This document shows, piece after piece, positions 9,332 through 16,801 of a stretch of 64,000 nt of DNA; position 1 is the stretch's first letter; each line of letters starts with the position of its first letter. Below the pieces are notes generated by a model. It saw only the letters and a list, made by a program, of their open reading frames with translations, was not told where the DNA came from and did no database searches. The translations under genes and the position numbers were made by a program. This DNA comes from Bacteroidales bacterium (lineage in GTDB: Bacteria > Bacteroidota > Bacteroidia > Bacteroidales > UBA932), in NCBI GenBank assembly GCA_017428725.1, contig JAFRQH010000004.1, forward strand, positions 29,445-93,444. The letters are read 5' to 3'.

Positions 9332-10063
9332 CTATCCGAGGCTGGTGCGCGCCAGGTAATCCTTGAAATCCTGGCGGTAATTGTCCCCGATGGGGATCTG
9401 TGTGCCGTCGTCGAGGGTGATCCCCTCACGCGAGACTTCGCGGATGCGCGCGAGGTTGATGATGTAGGAGCGGTGCACGCGCATGAAGCGCTCCGCAGGG
9501 AGCTTCTCCTCCAGCACCTTGAGCCGCACCAGCACGATCAGGGGCGTCTGGGCGCCGTCATACCACACCTTGACATACTCGCTCATCCCCTCGACATAGC
9601 GGATGTCGGCGGTCTTCACGCGCACGGTGCGGTAGTCCGTCCGGAAGAAGAGCGCGTCCTCCTGCGGCTGCACCCGGACCGGGGCCGGATCCGCCGCGGC
9701 CGGGCGCGCCGCCAGGCGCTCCCGCAGCTTTTCCGCGGCGGCCACGAACTCCGCCAGCCCGAAGGGCTTGAGCAGGTAGTCCACCGCGTTGACGCGGAAA
9801 CCCTCCACGGCGAATTCCGAATACGCCGTGGTGAAGACCACCAGCGGCGGGTGCCGGAGCGTGCGGACGAAGTCCATTCCGGAGATATCCGGCATGTTGA
9901 TGTCCAGGAACATTGCATCCACGGCGCACGCGTCCAGCACCTGGCGCGCCTCCAGGGCGCTGTGGCAGGCCGCCACCAGCTCCAGGAAAGGGACTTTGGC
10001 GATGTACATCTCCAGCTGCTTGAGCGCCAGCGGCTCGTCGTCTATGGCCAGGACACGGATCAT
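9332..10063 (-). CDS. LytTR-family response regulator
   Basis: 243 residues. Receiver domain ~1-120 with acidic pocket IDDE (D8, D9), phospho-acceptor D54 in MFLDINMPD, T/S at FTTAYSE and K in YLLKPFG. A C-terminal LytTR DNA-binding domain occupies ~140-243 (VRYVEGMSEYVKVW-like strand, RFMRVHRSYIINLARI). It receives phosphate from the LytS-type kinase whose gene overlaps it by 4 bases upstream. Such pairs in Bacteroidota often control adjacent envelope genes; here the divergent VTC/DUF4956 cluster at 11314 is the natural candidate target (inference). Confidence 0.93.
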   Translation of the reverse strand: MIRVLAIDDEPLALKQLEMYIAKVPFLELVAACHSALEARQVLDACAVDAMFLDINMPDISGMDFVRTLRHPPLVVFTTAYSEFAVEGFRVNAVDYLLKPFGLAEFVAAAEKLRERLAARPAAADPAPVRVQPQEDALFFRTDYRTVRVKTADIRYVEGMSEYVKVWYDGAQTPLIVLVRLKVLEEKLPAERFMRVHRSYIINLARIREVSREGITLDDGTQIPIGDNYRQDFKDYLARTSLG

Positions 10064-11178
10064 GCGGTTGCGGGTGTTTCGGGGTGGGCAGGGAGGACCA
10101 GGAGCAGCTCATAACGCGCGGCATCCTGGTCGATGTGCAGCGTGTAGCGGTCGCCGTAGAGCAGGTCCAGGCGCCGCCGGGCGTTCTCCAGCCCGATGCC
10201 GGAGCCGCCCTCCTGCGCGGCGGCTTCCTGCCTGCTGTTGGCGCACTTGAAGAGCACCTTGCCGCCGTCGACCGCCACCGAGATGCGGATGAAGGAAGGC
10301 GCGGCATAGCTCACGCCGTGCTTGAAGGCGTTCTCCACGAACGAGGCGTACACGAGCGGCGGCACCTGGGCGCCGCCATCGCTCTCCGGCAGGCTCAGGG
10401 AGATGTCCACACCCTCTGGATAGCGCAGCCGCATCAGGGCCACGTAGTGCTGCAGGAACTCGATCTCCTGCGAGAGCGGGATCGTCGGCGAGCCGGCGTC
10501 ATACAGGATATGGCGCATCATCCGCGACAACTCCACGATGCTCTCCTTGGCCTTCGCGGGGTCCAGGTCCACCAGCGCGTGGATGTTGTTGAGGGTGTTC
10601 ATGAAGAAGTGCGGGTTGATCTGGTAGCGGAGCGTGTCCAGCCGCTGCTGGAGGTTCTCCGCCTCCAGCTCCTTGACACGCGCCGCATCCCGTGCGGAGC
10701 GGAACAGGGCCTTGATCCCGAGATTGGCACCGACCATCATCAGCCCCAGCAGGATCTTGAGCGCCGCGGGATTCATCAGCATCGGCCCGCCGCGGCGCCC
10801 GCGGGGCGGCGGGGCGGCGCCGAACGGAGCGCCGGGATCGAACGGCCCCGGCGGGCGCATCTCCGGGCCCGGACCGCGCCGGGTCGCGAGCATATAGACG
10901 ACGAAAGCGGCCAGCAAGACCGCCGTGGCCAGTCCGTATGCCAACGGCTCGTGGCGGCGCAGCAACAGGGGCGCCGCCAGGAAATTGTGCAGCAGGAAAA
11001 ACACCAGGAACGGCAGGATCCGCCCCCAGAGCCGCAGCACATCCGCAAAGGAGAGGGCTCCCTCCGGGCGGGACAGGCCGTCCAGCCACAGGACCACGGC
11101 CCCGATCACGAACACCGCGATCCAGAGCAGCAGATAGAGGAGATTCTCCCGTTTGTCTTCGCCATACAGTCGTTTCAT
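10060..11178 (-). CDS. LytS/YehU-type sensor histidine kinase
   Basis: 372 residues from ATG 11178. Three hydrophobic segments lie in the first 100 residues and a fourth near 138-155, separated by an unusual Pro/Gly/Arg-rich loop (~100-132, RRGPGPEMRPPGPFDPG). The His_kinase domain carries YQINPHFFMNTLNNIH with the phospho-accepting H190. The ATPase domain contains ENAFKHG (N-box) and GSGIGLENARRRL (G-box). An upstream in-frame start at 11214 would lie before the -7 box at 11184-11191, so MKRLYGEDKR is preferred. It forms a two-gene operon with the LytTR regulator (ATGA overlap). Confidence 0.93.
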   Translation of the reverse strand: MKRLYGEDKRENLLYLLLWIAVFVIGAVVLWLDGLSRPEGALSFADVLRLWGRILPFLVFFLLHNFLAAPLLLRRHEPLAYGLATAVLLAAFVVYMLATRRGPGPEMRPPGPFDPGAPFGAAPPPRGRRGGPMLMNPAALKILLGLMMVGANLGIKALFRSARDAARVKELEAENLQQRLDTLRYQINPHFFMNTLNNIHALVDLDPAKAKESIVELSRMMRHILYDAGSPTIPLSQEIEFLQHYVALMRLRYPEGVDISLSLPESDGGAQVPPLVYASFVENAFKHGVSYAAPSFIRISVAVDGGKVLFKCANSRQEAAAQEGGSGIGLENARRRLDLLYGDRYTLHIDQDAARYELLLVLPAHPETPATA

Positions 11179-11183
11179 CCTTG

Positions 11184-11191
11184 CAAAAATA
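11184..11191 (-). promoter_or_regulatory. -7 box (TATTTTTG) for the lytS-lytTR operon
   Basis: Reverse-strand TATTTTTG ends 5 bases before the kinase ATG (11178), again predicting a leaderless or nearly leaderless transcript. Confidence 0.7.
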
Positions 11192-11267
11192 CACATTTCA
11201 CGGCAAAGGAACATCCCGTTCGCTGAAGAAATCCGCCGCTTCGTTGAACCGTCCGCGGCCCGGCAAA

Positions 11268-11276
11268 AAAGTTGAT
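11268..11276 (+). promoter_or_regulatory. Possible LytTR-binding half-site
   Basis: AAAGTTGAT fits the published LytTR repeat consensus [TA][AC][CA]GTTN[AG][TG] at all nine positions. A weaker 7/9 match (ACCGTCCGC) lies at 11248-11256, 11 bases upstream in the same orientation. It is 38 bases before the Cthe_2159-like gene. A short motif, so chance occurrence is quite possible. Confidence 0.3.
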
Positions 11277-11313
11277 TCCCCCTACCGGCGTAACATCAAA
11301 ACCTACTCCTGTC

Positions 11314-13101
11314 ATGAAAAAGATATTCCTCTTCTCTTTTCCGCTGACCCTGCTGCTGGCCTGCAGCTGCGAGAGCGATCCGCTGGCTCTGTGGGGGGCC
11401 GGCTCGGGCGACGACCCGTCAGAGGCCTCGTCCGGCTCCTCCTCTTCGTCCGCAGCATCGACCTATACCGTCTCGTACGTGCAGGATGACGAAGGAGACA
11501 ATGTCTCCCTGGTCAGCTTCGACCGCACCATCACCATCACCTACTCCTCCGACGGCGCCACCGTGTCCGGAGACGAACACGGCATCGTCCGCGTCAGCGG
11601 CAACGACGTGACCGCCGACAACACCGGCCACGACGAGAAGGTCAACTACATCCTGAAAGGCACCGCCTCCGACGGCTTCTTCAAGGTCTATGGCGCGAAC
11701 AAGCAGGCCATCACGCTGGACGGGCTGAACCTGACCAACCGCAACGGTGCCGCCATCAACAACCAGAGCAAGAAGCGCACCTTCGTGGTGCTCCGGGGCG
11801 CCAACCGCCTTGCGGACGGCGCTTCCTACACCGACACGCCCGACACCGAAGACGAGAAGGCGGCCTTCTTCAGCGAGGGCCAGCTGGTCTTCAGCGGCGA
11901 GGGCTCCCTCTCGGTGACCGCTACCGGCAAGGCTGGCATCACCTCCGACGACTATGTCCGCTTCCTGGGCACCCAGCAAGTCACGGTCAATTCCTCCGCC
12001 GGCCACGGGGTCCGCGGCAAGGACGCCGTGGTCGTGACGGACGGCACGCTGTCCGTGACCGCCTCCGCGGCCGGCAAGAAAGCGATCTCGTCCGACGGCG
12101 AGGTCATCATCGACGGCGGCAAGACCACGCTCACGGTGTCCGGCGGCGTGGACAGTTCCGACAGCAGTGACCTGGACGGCTCCGCCGGCATCAAGGCCGA
12201 CGGCAACTTCACAATGGGCGGCGGCACCCTCACCATCACCAACTCCGGCCAGGGTGGCAAGGGCATCAGCGCCGACGTGCGCGGCTATTTCAACGGGGGT
12301 ACGGTCCGCGTGGAAGTCAGCGGCGCCAACTACGGCTCCTCCGGCAACAACGGCGGCCCGGGACGTCCCGGCGGCTGGTGGGGCGCTGCTTCCTCCTCGT
12401 CTTCCGACAATTCCGTGGCGGCCAAGGCCATCAAATGCGACGGCGACATCGTCTTCGCAGGCAGCGACGTCACCGCCATTGCCAAGAACCACGAAGCCAT
12501 CGAATCCAAAGGCAAGATCGACATCGAGGGCGGCCGCGTCTATGCCAAATCCTCCGACGACGCCATCAACGCCGCCAGCCACCTGACCATCTCCGACGGC
12601 TTCGTGTGCGCCGTCTCCACGGGCAACGACGGTCTTGACGCCAACGGCAACATGTACATTATGGGCGGCGTGGTCTATTCCGTGTCCTCCGGCGGCGCCG
12701 AAGTCGCGCTGGACGCCAACACCGAAGGGGGTTATAAGCTGTATCTCAGCGGCGGGACGCTCTTCGCCATCGGCGGGCTCGAGCGCGGCGCCCAGCTCAC
12801 CCAGACCTGCTATTCCGCCTCGTGGAACAAGAACGCCTGGTATGCGATGACCGTCGGCGACAAGACCTATGCCTTCAAGACCCCGTCGTCCGGCGGCAAC
12901 GGGCTCGTGGTCTCCGGCGCCTCCACGCCCGAACTCCTGTCCGGCGTGAGCGTCTCCGGCGGCGAAAGCCTCTTTGAAGGCATGGGGCTCCTGGACCCGG
13001 CTGTCTCCGGTGGCGCCACCGTCAGCCTGTCCACCTATTCCGCCGGCAGCGGCGGCTTCGGCCCCCGCGACAGGTTTAGTGGCCAAAGGATTCCGCTATG
13101 A
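11314..13101 (+). CDS. Cthe_2159-like carbohydrate-binding beta-helix lipoprotein
   Basis: 595 residues from ATG 11314. A lipoprotein signal (MKKIFLFSFPLTLLLACSCES, lipobox LLAC) is followed by a low-complexity Ser/Ala tether, then a repetitive, Gly/Asp-rich region typical of the Cthe_2159 domain (ITLDGLNLTNRNGAAIN, GKAGITSDDYVRFLG, KAIKCDGDIVFAG, AIESKGKIDIEGG, DAINAASHLTISDG, DGLDANGNMYIMGG). The clostridial founder folds as a calcium-binding parallel beta-helix that binds acidic polysaccharides. First gene of a cluster that continues with a 4-base ATGA overlap into the next gene. No clear TAnnTTTG box is visible upstream; a possible LytTR site is. Confidence 0.88.
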   Translation: MKKIFLFSFPLTLLLACSCESDPLALWGAGSGDDPSEASSGSSSSSAASTYTVSYVQDDEGDNVSLVSFDRTITITYSSDGATVSGDEHGIVRVSGNDVTADNTGHDEKVNYILKGTASDGFFKVYGANKQAITLDGLNLTNRNGAAINNQSKKRTFVVLRGANRLADGASYTDTPDTEDEKAAFFSEGQLVFSGEGSLSVTATGKAGITSDDYVRFLGTQQVTVNSSAGHGVRGKDAVVVTDGTLSVTASAAGKKAISSDGEVIIDGGKTTLTVSGGVDSSDSSDLDGSAGIKADGNFTMGGGTLTITNSGQGGKGISADVRGYFNGGTVRVEVSGANYGSSGNNGGPGRPGGWWGAASSSSSDNSVAAKAIKCDGDIVFAGSDVTAIAKNHEAIESKGKIDIEGGRVYAKSSDDAINAASHLTISDGFVCAVSTGNDGLDANGNMYIMGGVVYSVSSGGAEVALDANTEGGYKLYLSGGTLFAIGGLERGAQLTQTCYSASWNKNAWYAMTVGDKTYAFKTPSSGGNGLVVSGASTPELLSGVSVSGGESLFEGMGLLDPAVSGGATVSLSTYSAGSGGFGPRDRFSGQRIPL

Positions 13102-13505
13102 GAAGATACGCCCTCCTGGCAGCCGCGCTGCTGCTGACCTGTTTCGGAGCCTCCGCCCAGACGACGCAGACGCTCAACAAGAAGAACCTCGTGATCAAGG
13201 AGTGGAACACCGATGTCCAGACCAACACCAAGTTCCTGGACCATGTGACCACCTACAACGCCGACGGCAGGAAGATCGAGGAGATCGAATACACCTCCTC
13301 CGGCCAGAAGTGGCGCAAGCGCTACGAGTACGATGCCGCCGGGCGCGTGACCGTCGAGTCCGTCTATGACGAAAAGAACCGGCTGGACAACTACAAGAAG
13401 TTCGAATACAACGAACTGAACCGCAAGAAGACCCAGTATACCTACACCCCGAAAGGCAAACTCCAGACCATCAAGGTGTATGAATACCTTGCAGAAGACG
13501 CTTGA
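13098..13505 (+). CDS. Small secreted protein with YD/RHS-like repeats
   Basis: 135 residues with a signal peptide (MRRYALLAAALLLTCFGASAQ). The mature part is made of short beta-strand repeats resembling YD-type repeats: HVTTYNADGRKIEEIEYT, KRYEYDAAGRVTVESVYD, KKFEYNELNRKKTQYTYT. No known catalytic motif. The start overlaps the Cthe_2159-like stop by 4 bases, and the end overlaps the VTC gene by 26 bases, so it is translationally coupled inside the cluster. Function unknown; presumably periplasmic or surface-exposed. Confidence 0.75.
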   Translation: MRRYALLAAALLLTCFGASAQTTQTLNKKNLVIKEWNTDVQTNTKFLDHVTTYNADGRKIEEIEYTSSGQKWRKRYEYDAAGRVTVESVYDEKNRLDNYKKFEYNELNRKKTQYTYTPKGKLQTIKVYEYLAEDA

Positions 13506-14271
13506 GTCCGTGTTGGAGACCATCTCCCCAATCTCCCTCGGGGAGATGGATTCCATCCGGCTGATGAACCGCATCGACACCAAGTACCTGACGACGACCT
13601 CCGTGCTGGTTCGCCTGCTGGAAGACGCGGCCGCCCGCGGCTACCGCGCCCTGGAGACCGACGGAATCCGGCTCTGTCCGTACGACACGCTCTACTACGA
13701 CACGCCGGAGCTGCAGATGTTCCTGGACCATCACAACCGGCGGCTCGTCCGCCAGAAGGTGCGCACGCGGACCTATGTGGGCAGCGGGCAGACCTTCCTG
13801 GAAATCAAGCGCAAGAACAACCACGGGCGGACGAAGAAGAAACGGACCGGGGTCGCCCCGGCGGCATTCCGGGATTTCCACGTGGAACCTTCGGCGCTCG
13901 CCCTGCTGGAAGCGTATTCCTCCATCCCCGCCGGAGCAATGACGCCCGCGTTGGAGACGCTCTTCCGCCGGATCACCCTGGTCGACGCCGCCAGGACGGA
14001 GCGCCTGACCATCGACACCGGCCTTTGCTTCCGGAATGCCCGCAACGGGCGGGAAGCCTCCCTGCAGGATGCCGTGATCATCGAACTCAAGCAGGACGGC
14101 CGTGCGGCCAGCGGGATGAAGGACATCCTGCTGGACCACCGGGTCAAAGCGCTCCGCGTGAGCAAATACTGCATCGGGACAACCTTGACTGACACTTGCG
14201 TCAAGAGTAACCGGTTTAAGCTGAAAATCAGAGAGATAGAAAAAACGATCAACAAAAGGATTCTACTATGA
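13480..14271 (+). CDS. VTC-domain protein (triphosphate tunnel enzyme fold)
   Basis: 263 residues, cytoplasmic. The VTC/TTM signature residues are all present: RIDTKYL near the N-terminus, LYYDTPEL, VRTRTYVG, the acidic/basic strand FLEIKRKNNHGRTKKKR, ERLTIDTGLCF, VIIELKQDG, and the closing VSKYCIG. In yeast Vtc4 this domain polymerises polyphosphate inside a tunnel of basic residues; bacterial members usually neighbour DUF4956 and Cthe_2159 proteins and their product is not established. ATGA overlap with the DUF4956 gene supports a working pair. Active-site charges look intact. Confidence 0.9.
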   Translation: MNTLQKTLESVLETISPISLGEMDSIRLMNRIDTKYLTTTSVLVRLLEDAAARGYRALETDGIRLCPYDTLYYDTPELQMFLDHHNRRLVRQKVRTRTYVGSGQTFLEIKRKNNHGRTKKKRTGVAPAAFRDFHVEPSALALLEAYSSIPAGAMTPALETLFRRITLVDAARTERLTIDTGLCFRNARNGREASLQDAVIIELKQDGRAASGMKDILLDHRVKALRVSKYCIGTTLTDTCVKSNRFKLKIREIEKTINKRILL

Positions 14272-15035
14272 TACAAGATGATTTCCTGGGCGACTTCAAC
14301 CTCGCTGACGAGGATGTCTTCGACGTCCAGACCCTCACGGACGCGATGATGACCACGGGCCAGAGCCTGACCGAACTCGCCATCCGGTTCCTGCTCAACC
14401 TGGTGGTCTGCTGGATCATCGTCCAGTTCTTCTACTACCGCAAGAGCCGCCGGCGTGACTACTATTTCACCTTTATGGTCTTCTCGTCCGCCATGGTGCT
14501 GCTGCTCTATATGATGGGCAACGCAGAGGTCGGCATCGGGCTGACCCTGGGCCTGTTCGCCATCTTCGGCGTGATCCGCTACCGCACGGAGACCGTGCCG
14601 ATCCGCGAGATGACCTACCTGTTCGTGATCATCGCCCTGGCCGCGCTCAACGGCCTCTCGCCCCTCTTCAAGCTGGTCGGCGCCGTCTCGGACAACCCGC
14701 ATTACGCGCTCAATCCGGGCGCCGTCGGCGTGACTGCGCTCGCCAACCTGCTGGTCGTCGCGCTGATCTGGCTGCTGGAGAGCGGCCGCTTCCTCGCCCA
14801 CACCTCCACCAAGCTGGTTCTCTACGACCGCATCGAGCTGATCGTCCCGGAGCGGCGGGCGGAACTCGTCGCCGACCTGGAGAATCGCCTCGGCCTGAAG
14901 GTCGACAACCTGGAGATCGGCCACGTGGACTTCCTCAAGGACGCGGCCTTCATCAAGGTCTATTACACGCTCGCCAAGGGGCAGACCGCCACCATCGACC
15001 AGCTGACCCGGGCCAGGGATTTCGTGGAGCAGTAG
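14268..15035 (+). CDS. DUF4956 membrane protein
   Basis: 255 residues. Membrane segments near 40-62, 68-88, 92-110, 115-140 and 160-175, with the family's conserved core LGLFAIFGVIRYRTETVPIR and EMTYLFVIIALAALNG. A soluble C-terminal domain (~185-255, RIELIVPERRAELVADLENR onward) has an alternating strand/helix look similar to MgtC/ACT-like tails. DUF4956 is a standard partner of VTC-domain proteins; biochemical role unknown. Starts inside the VTC gene stop (4-base overlap) and is followed 5 bases later by the DUF2490 gene. Confidence 0.9.
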   Translation: MIQDDFLGDFNLADEDVFDVQTLTDAMMTTGQSLTELAIRFLLNLVVCWIIVQFFYYRKSRRRDYYFTFMVFSSAMVLLLYMMGNAEVGIGLTLGLFAIFGVIRYRTETVPIREMTYLFVIIALAALNGLSPLFKLVGAVSDNPHYALNPGAVGVTALANLLVVALIWLLESGRFLAHTSTKLVLYDRIELIVPERRAELVADLENRLGLKVDNLEIGHVDFLKDAAFIKVYYTLAKGQTATIDQLTRARDFVEQ

Positions 15036-15040
15036 CCGTC

Positions 15041-15805
15041 ATGAAAACCCGCACCCTGCTACTCTCTGCACTGGCCGCTCTCCCGGTCCTTTGTCGGGCC
15101 CAGGGCGCGCAGAGCGCCCTGGAAACGGATTTCTCCACCCGGACGTCCATCGCCGTCGACAAGCGGCTCTCCAAAGGGCTGCATCTGGAGGCGGAATACG
15201 AACTCCGCACGGAGAACGCCCTGTCCAAGATCGACCGCCACCAGGCGTCACTGGGCCTGAGCTACAAGTTCACGGACTGGCTCAAGGGCGGCCTGTCCTA
15301 CACCTTTTTCGACCGCTACGGCGCCACGGCGGGCTGGGAGCCCCGACACCGCCTGTCCGGCTCGCTGACCTTCGGCTACCGCGCCGGAGACTGGCGCTTC
15401 TCGCTGCGCGGAATGGCCCAGCTGACCCACAAGACCGAGGACCTGAATGTCTGGCAGGAGACCCGCAACCAAGTGACGCTCAAATCCCGTTTCAAGGTCC
15501 AATACAAAGGCTTCTCGAACCTGGAGCCGTACGGGCTGCTCGAGTTGAAGACCCTCCTCAACGACCCCTTGTACAGCAGCGGCTCCTTCGCGGGCTATAC
15601 GCACGCGTACATCACCCGCTACCGCGGCGGCCTGGGACTGGAATGGAAGTTCTCCCCGCAGCACGCGCTGAACGTCTACGGACTGCTGGACTACAACTAC
15701 ACGGTAGACATAGACGCAAACCGGGCCGGCACCATGCTCAAGGGCGTGGGTACCGGCCGGGTTCTCAACACGACGCTGGGCGTCGGTTATACGTTCTCCT
15801 TCTAG
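15041..15805 (+). CDS. DUF2490 outer-membrane beta-barrel protein
   Basis: 254 residues with signal peptide (MKTRTLLLSALAALPVLCRA). The rest is amphipathic strands with alternating aromatic residues (LHLEAEYELRTENALSKIDR, GGLSYTFFDRYG, WRFSLRGMAQLTH) and ends ...TTLGVGYTFSF with C-terminal Phe, as outer-membrane barrels do. DUF2490 proteins are predicted outer-membrane proteins of unknown function. It closes the VTC cluster and could be its outer-membrane component (inference). Its stop shares CTAG with the convergent ThiL-like gene. Confidence 0.82.
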   Translation: MKTRTLLLSALAALPVLCRAQGAQSALETDFSTRTSIAVDKRLSKGLHLEAEYELRTENALSKIDRHQASLGLSYKFTDWLKGGLSYTFFDRYGATAGWEPRHRLSGSLTFGYRAGDWRFSLRGMAQLTHKTEDLNVWQETRNQVTLKSRFKVQYKGFSNLEPYGLLELKTLLNDPLYSSGSFAGYTHAYITRYRGGLGLEWKFSPQHALNVYGLLDYNYTVDIDANRAGTMLKGVGTGRVLNTTLGVGYTFSF

Positions 15806-16800
15806 TTCCAGCCCGGCGCGGAGACCGGGTGCTCCAGGCCGTCCGGCGAGACCAGTACGGCGCCGACCTCCGGCTGCGCCAGGTGGCCGATGATGTCGAA
15901 GGTCTGGAAATCCTTGCGGAAGCGCTCGTATTGCGCGATCGGCACGACGAACAGAAGTTTGTAGTCGTCCCCGCCGTTCATCGCCGCGGACACGGGGTCC
16001 AGGTCCAGTTCTTTGCCAAGGGCGAAACTGCCACCCTCGAAGGGAATCTTGTCGGCGTAGACCTTGGCGCCGAGCCCGCTGTCGCGGCGCAGGCGCAGCA
16101 GCGCGTCCGCGAGGCCGCGCGTGACGAAATAGCCGTACGACGGGCTGACGCCGGACTCGGCCAACTGGGCGGGCGTACGCGGATCCAGCTCCGGGCGGAG
16201 ATAGGCGCCGACCAGCATCCGGTACTGCTCCAGGACCTTCTGGTCCGTGGCGCCCTGCTCAAATTTAATCCGCTCACGCTCAAGTACTTGCAAACCAAGA
16301 AATGCAGCGCCGAGCGCGCCCGACACGCAGATCAGGTCCTTGGACTGCGCCTGCGGGCGGGCGGCGGACACGGCGGCGCTGTGGCGCCCCGTCGCCGACA
16401 GGGCGATCGTGAGCCCGTTGCGGGAGGGCTGGATATCCAGGCTGAGATGCCGGAAGCCCTGTTCCTTGGCCGTAGCTACGATCCCGCTCCAGAGGTCCCG
16501 CACCTGCGGGAAATCCAGTTTCGCAGAGACGCCGAGCTGCACGGAGAGCATCTCCGGGCGTGCCATCATGGCGTGGAGCTCACCCACGGTGCGGAGCACG
16601 GCCTTGCGGCCGAGGTGCTTCAGCGGGAAATAGACGAGGTCGAAATCGATCCCTTCCAGCAGCAGCGCCGTGGCGGTCGTGATGCACTCCTGGGGCTTGG
16701 CTTCCAGCCACAGCGGCTCTTCGAAGGGCTGGAATCCCGTCCCTTCGAAGAGTTGCCGGATGGCCTCTATGCGGCCCAGTTCGGTGAAGGTCTCCGCCAT
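15802..16800 (-). CDS. ThiL/AIR-synthase-fold protein lacking catalytic residues
   Basis: 332 residues, clearly homologous to Bacteroidota thiamine-monophosphate kinase (LLLEGIDFDLVYFPLKHLG, LICVSGALGAAFLGLQVLER, AKVYADKIPFE, AAMNGGDDYKLLF). Yet the usual metal/ATP aspartates are gone: no GDDAAV loop (sequence reads EPLWLEAKPQECI), SDIYAM became GELHAM, the GGDT loop reads SLDIQP, SGDLG became SGALG, and MDISDGL became FVTRGL. It is the last gene after glyS (1 base between them). The frame is intact and uniform in composition, so this looks like a retained pseudoenzyme rather than decay. ThiL activity is not expected. Confidence 0.85.
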   Translation of the reverse strand: MAETFTELGRIEAIRQLFEGTGFQPFEEPLWLEAKPQECITTATALLLEGIDFDLVYFPLKHLGRKAVLRTVGELHAMMARPEMLSVQLGVSAKLDFPQVRDLWSGIVATAKEQGFRHLSLDIQPSRNGLTIALSATGRHSAAVSAARPQAQSKDLICVSGALGAAFLGLQVLERERIKFEQGATDQKVLEQYRMLVGAYLRPELDPRTPAQLAESGVSPSYGYFVTRGLADALLRLRRDSGLGAKVYADKIPFEGGSFALGKELDLDPVSAAMNGGDDYKLLFVVPIAQYERFRKDFQTFDIIGHLAQPEVGAVLVSPDGLEHPVSAPGWN

Positions 16801-16801
16801 C

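Noticed and set aside
15802..16800. Functional thiamine-monophosphate kinase (thiL)
   Set aside because: Homology is clear, but the catalytic aspartate motifs are missing, so the enzyme name and symbol were not given.
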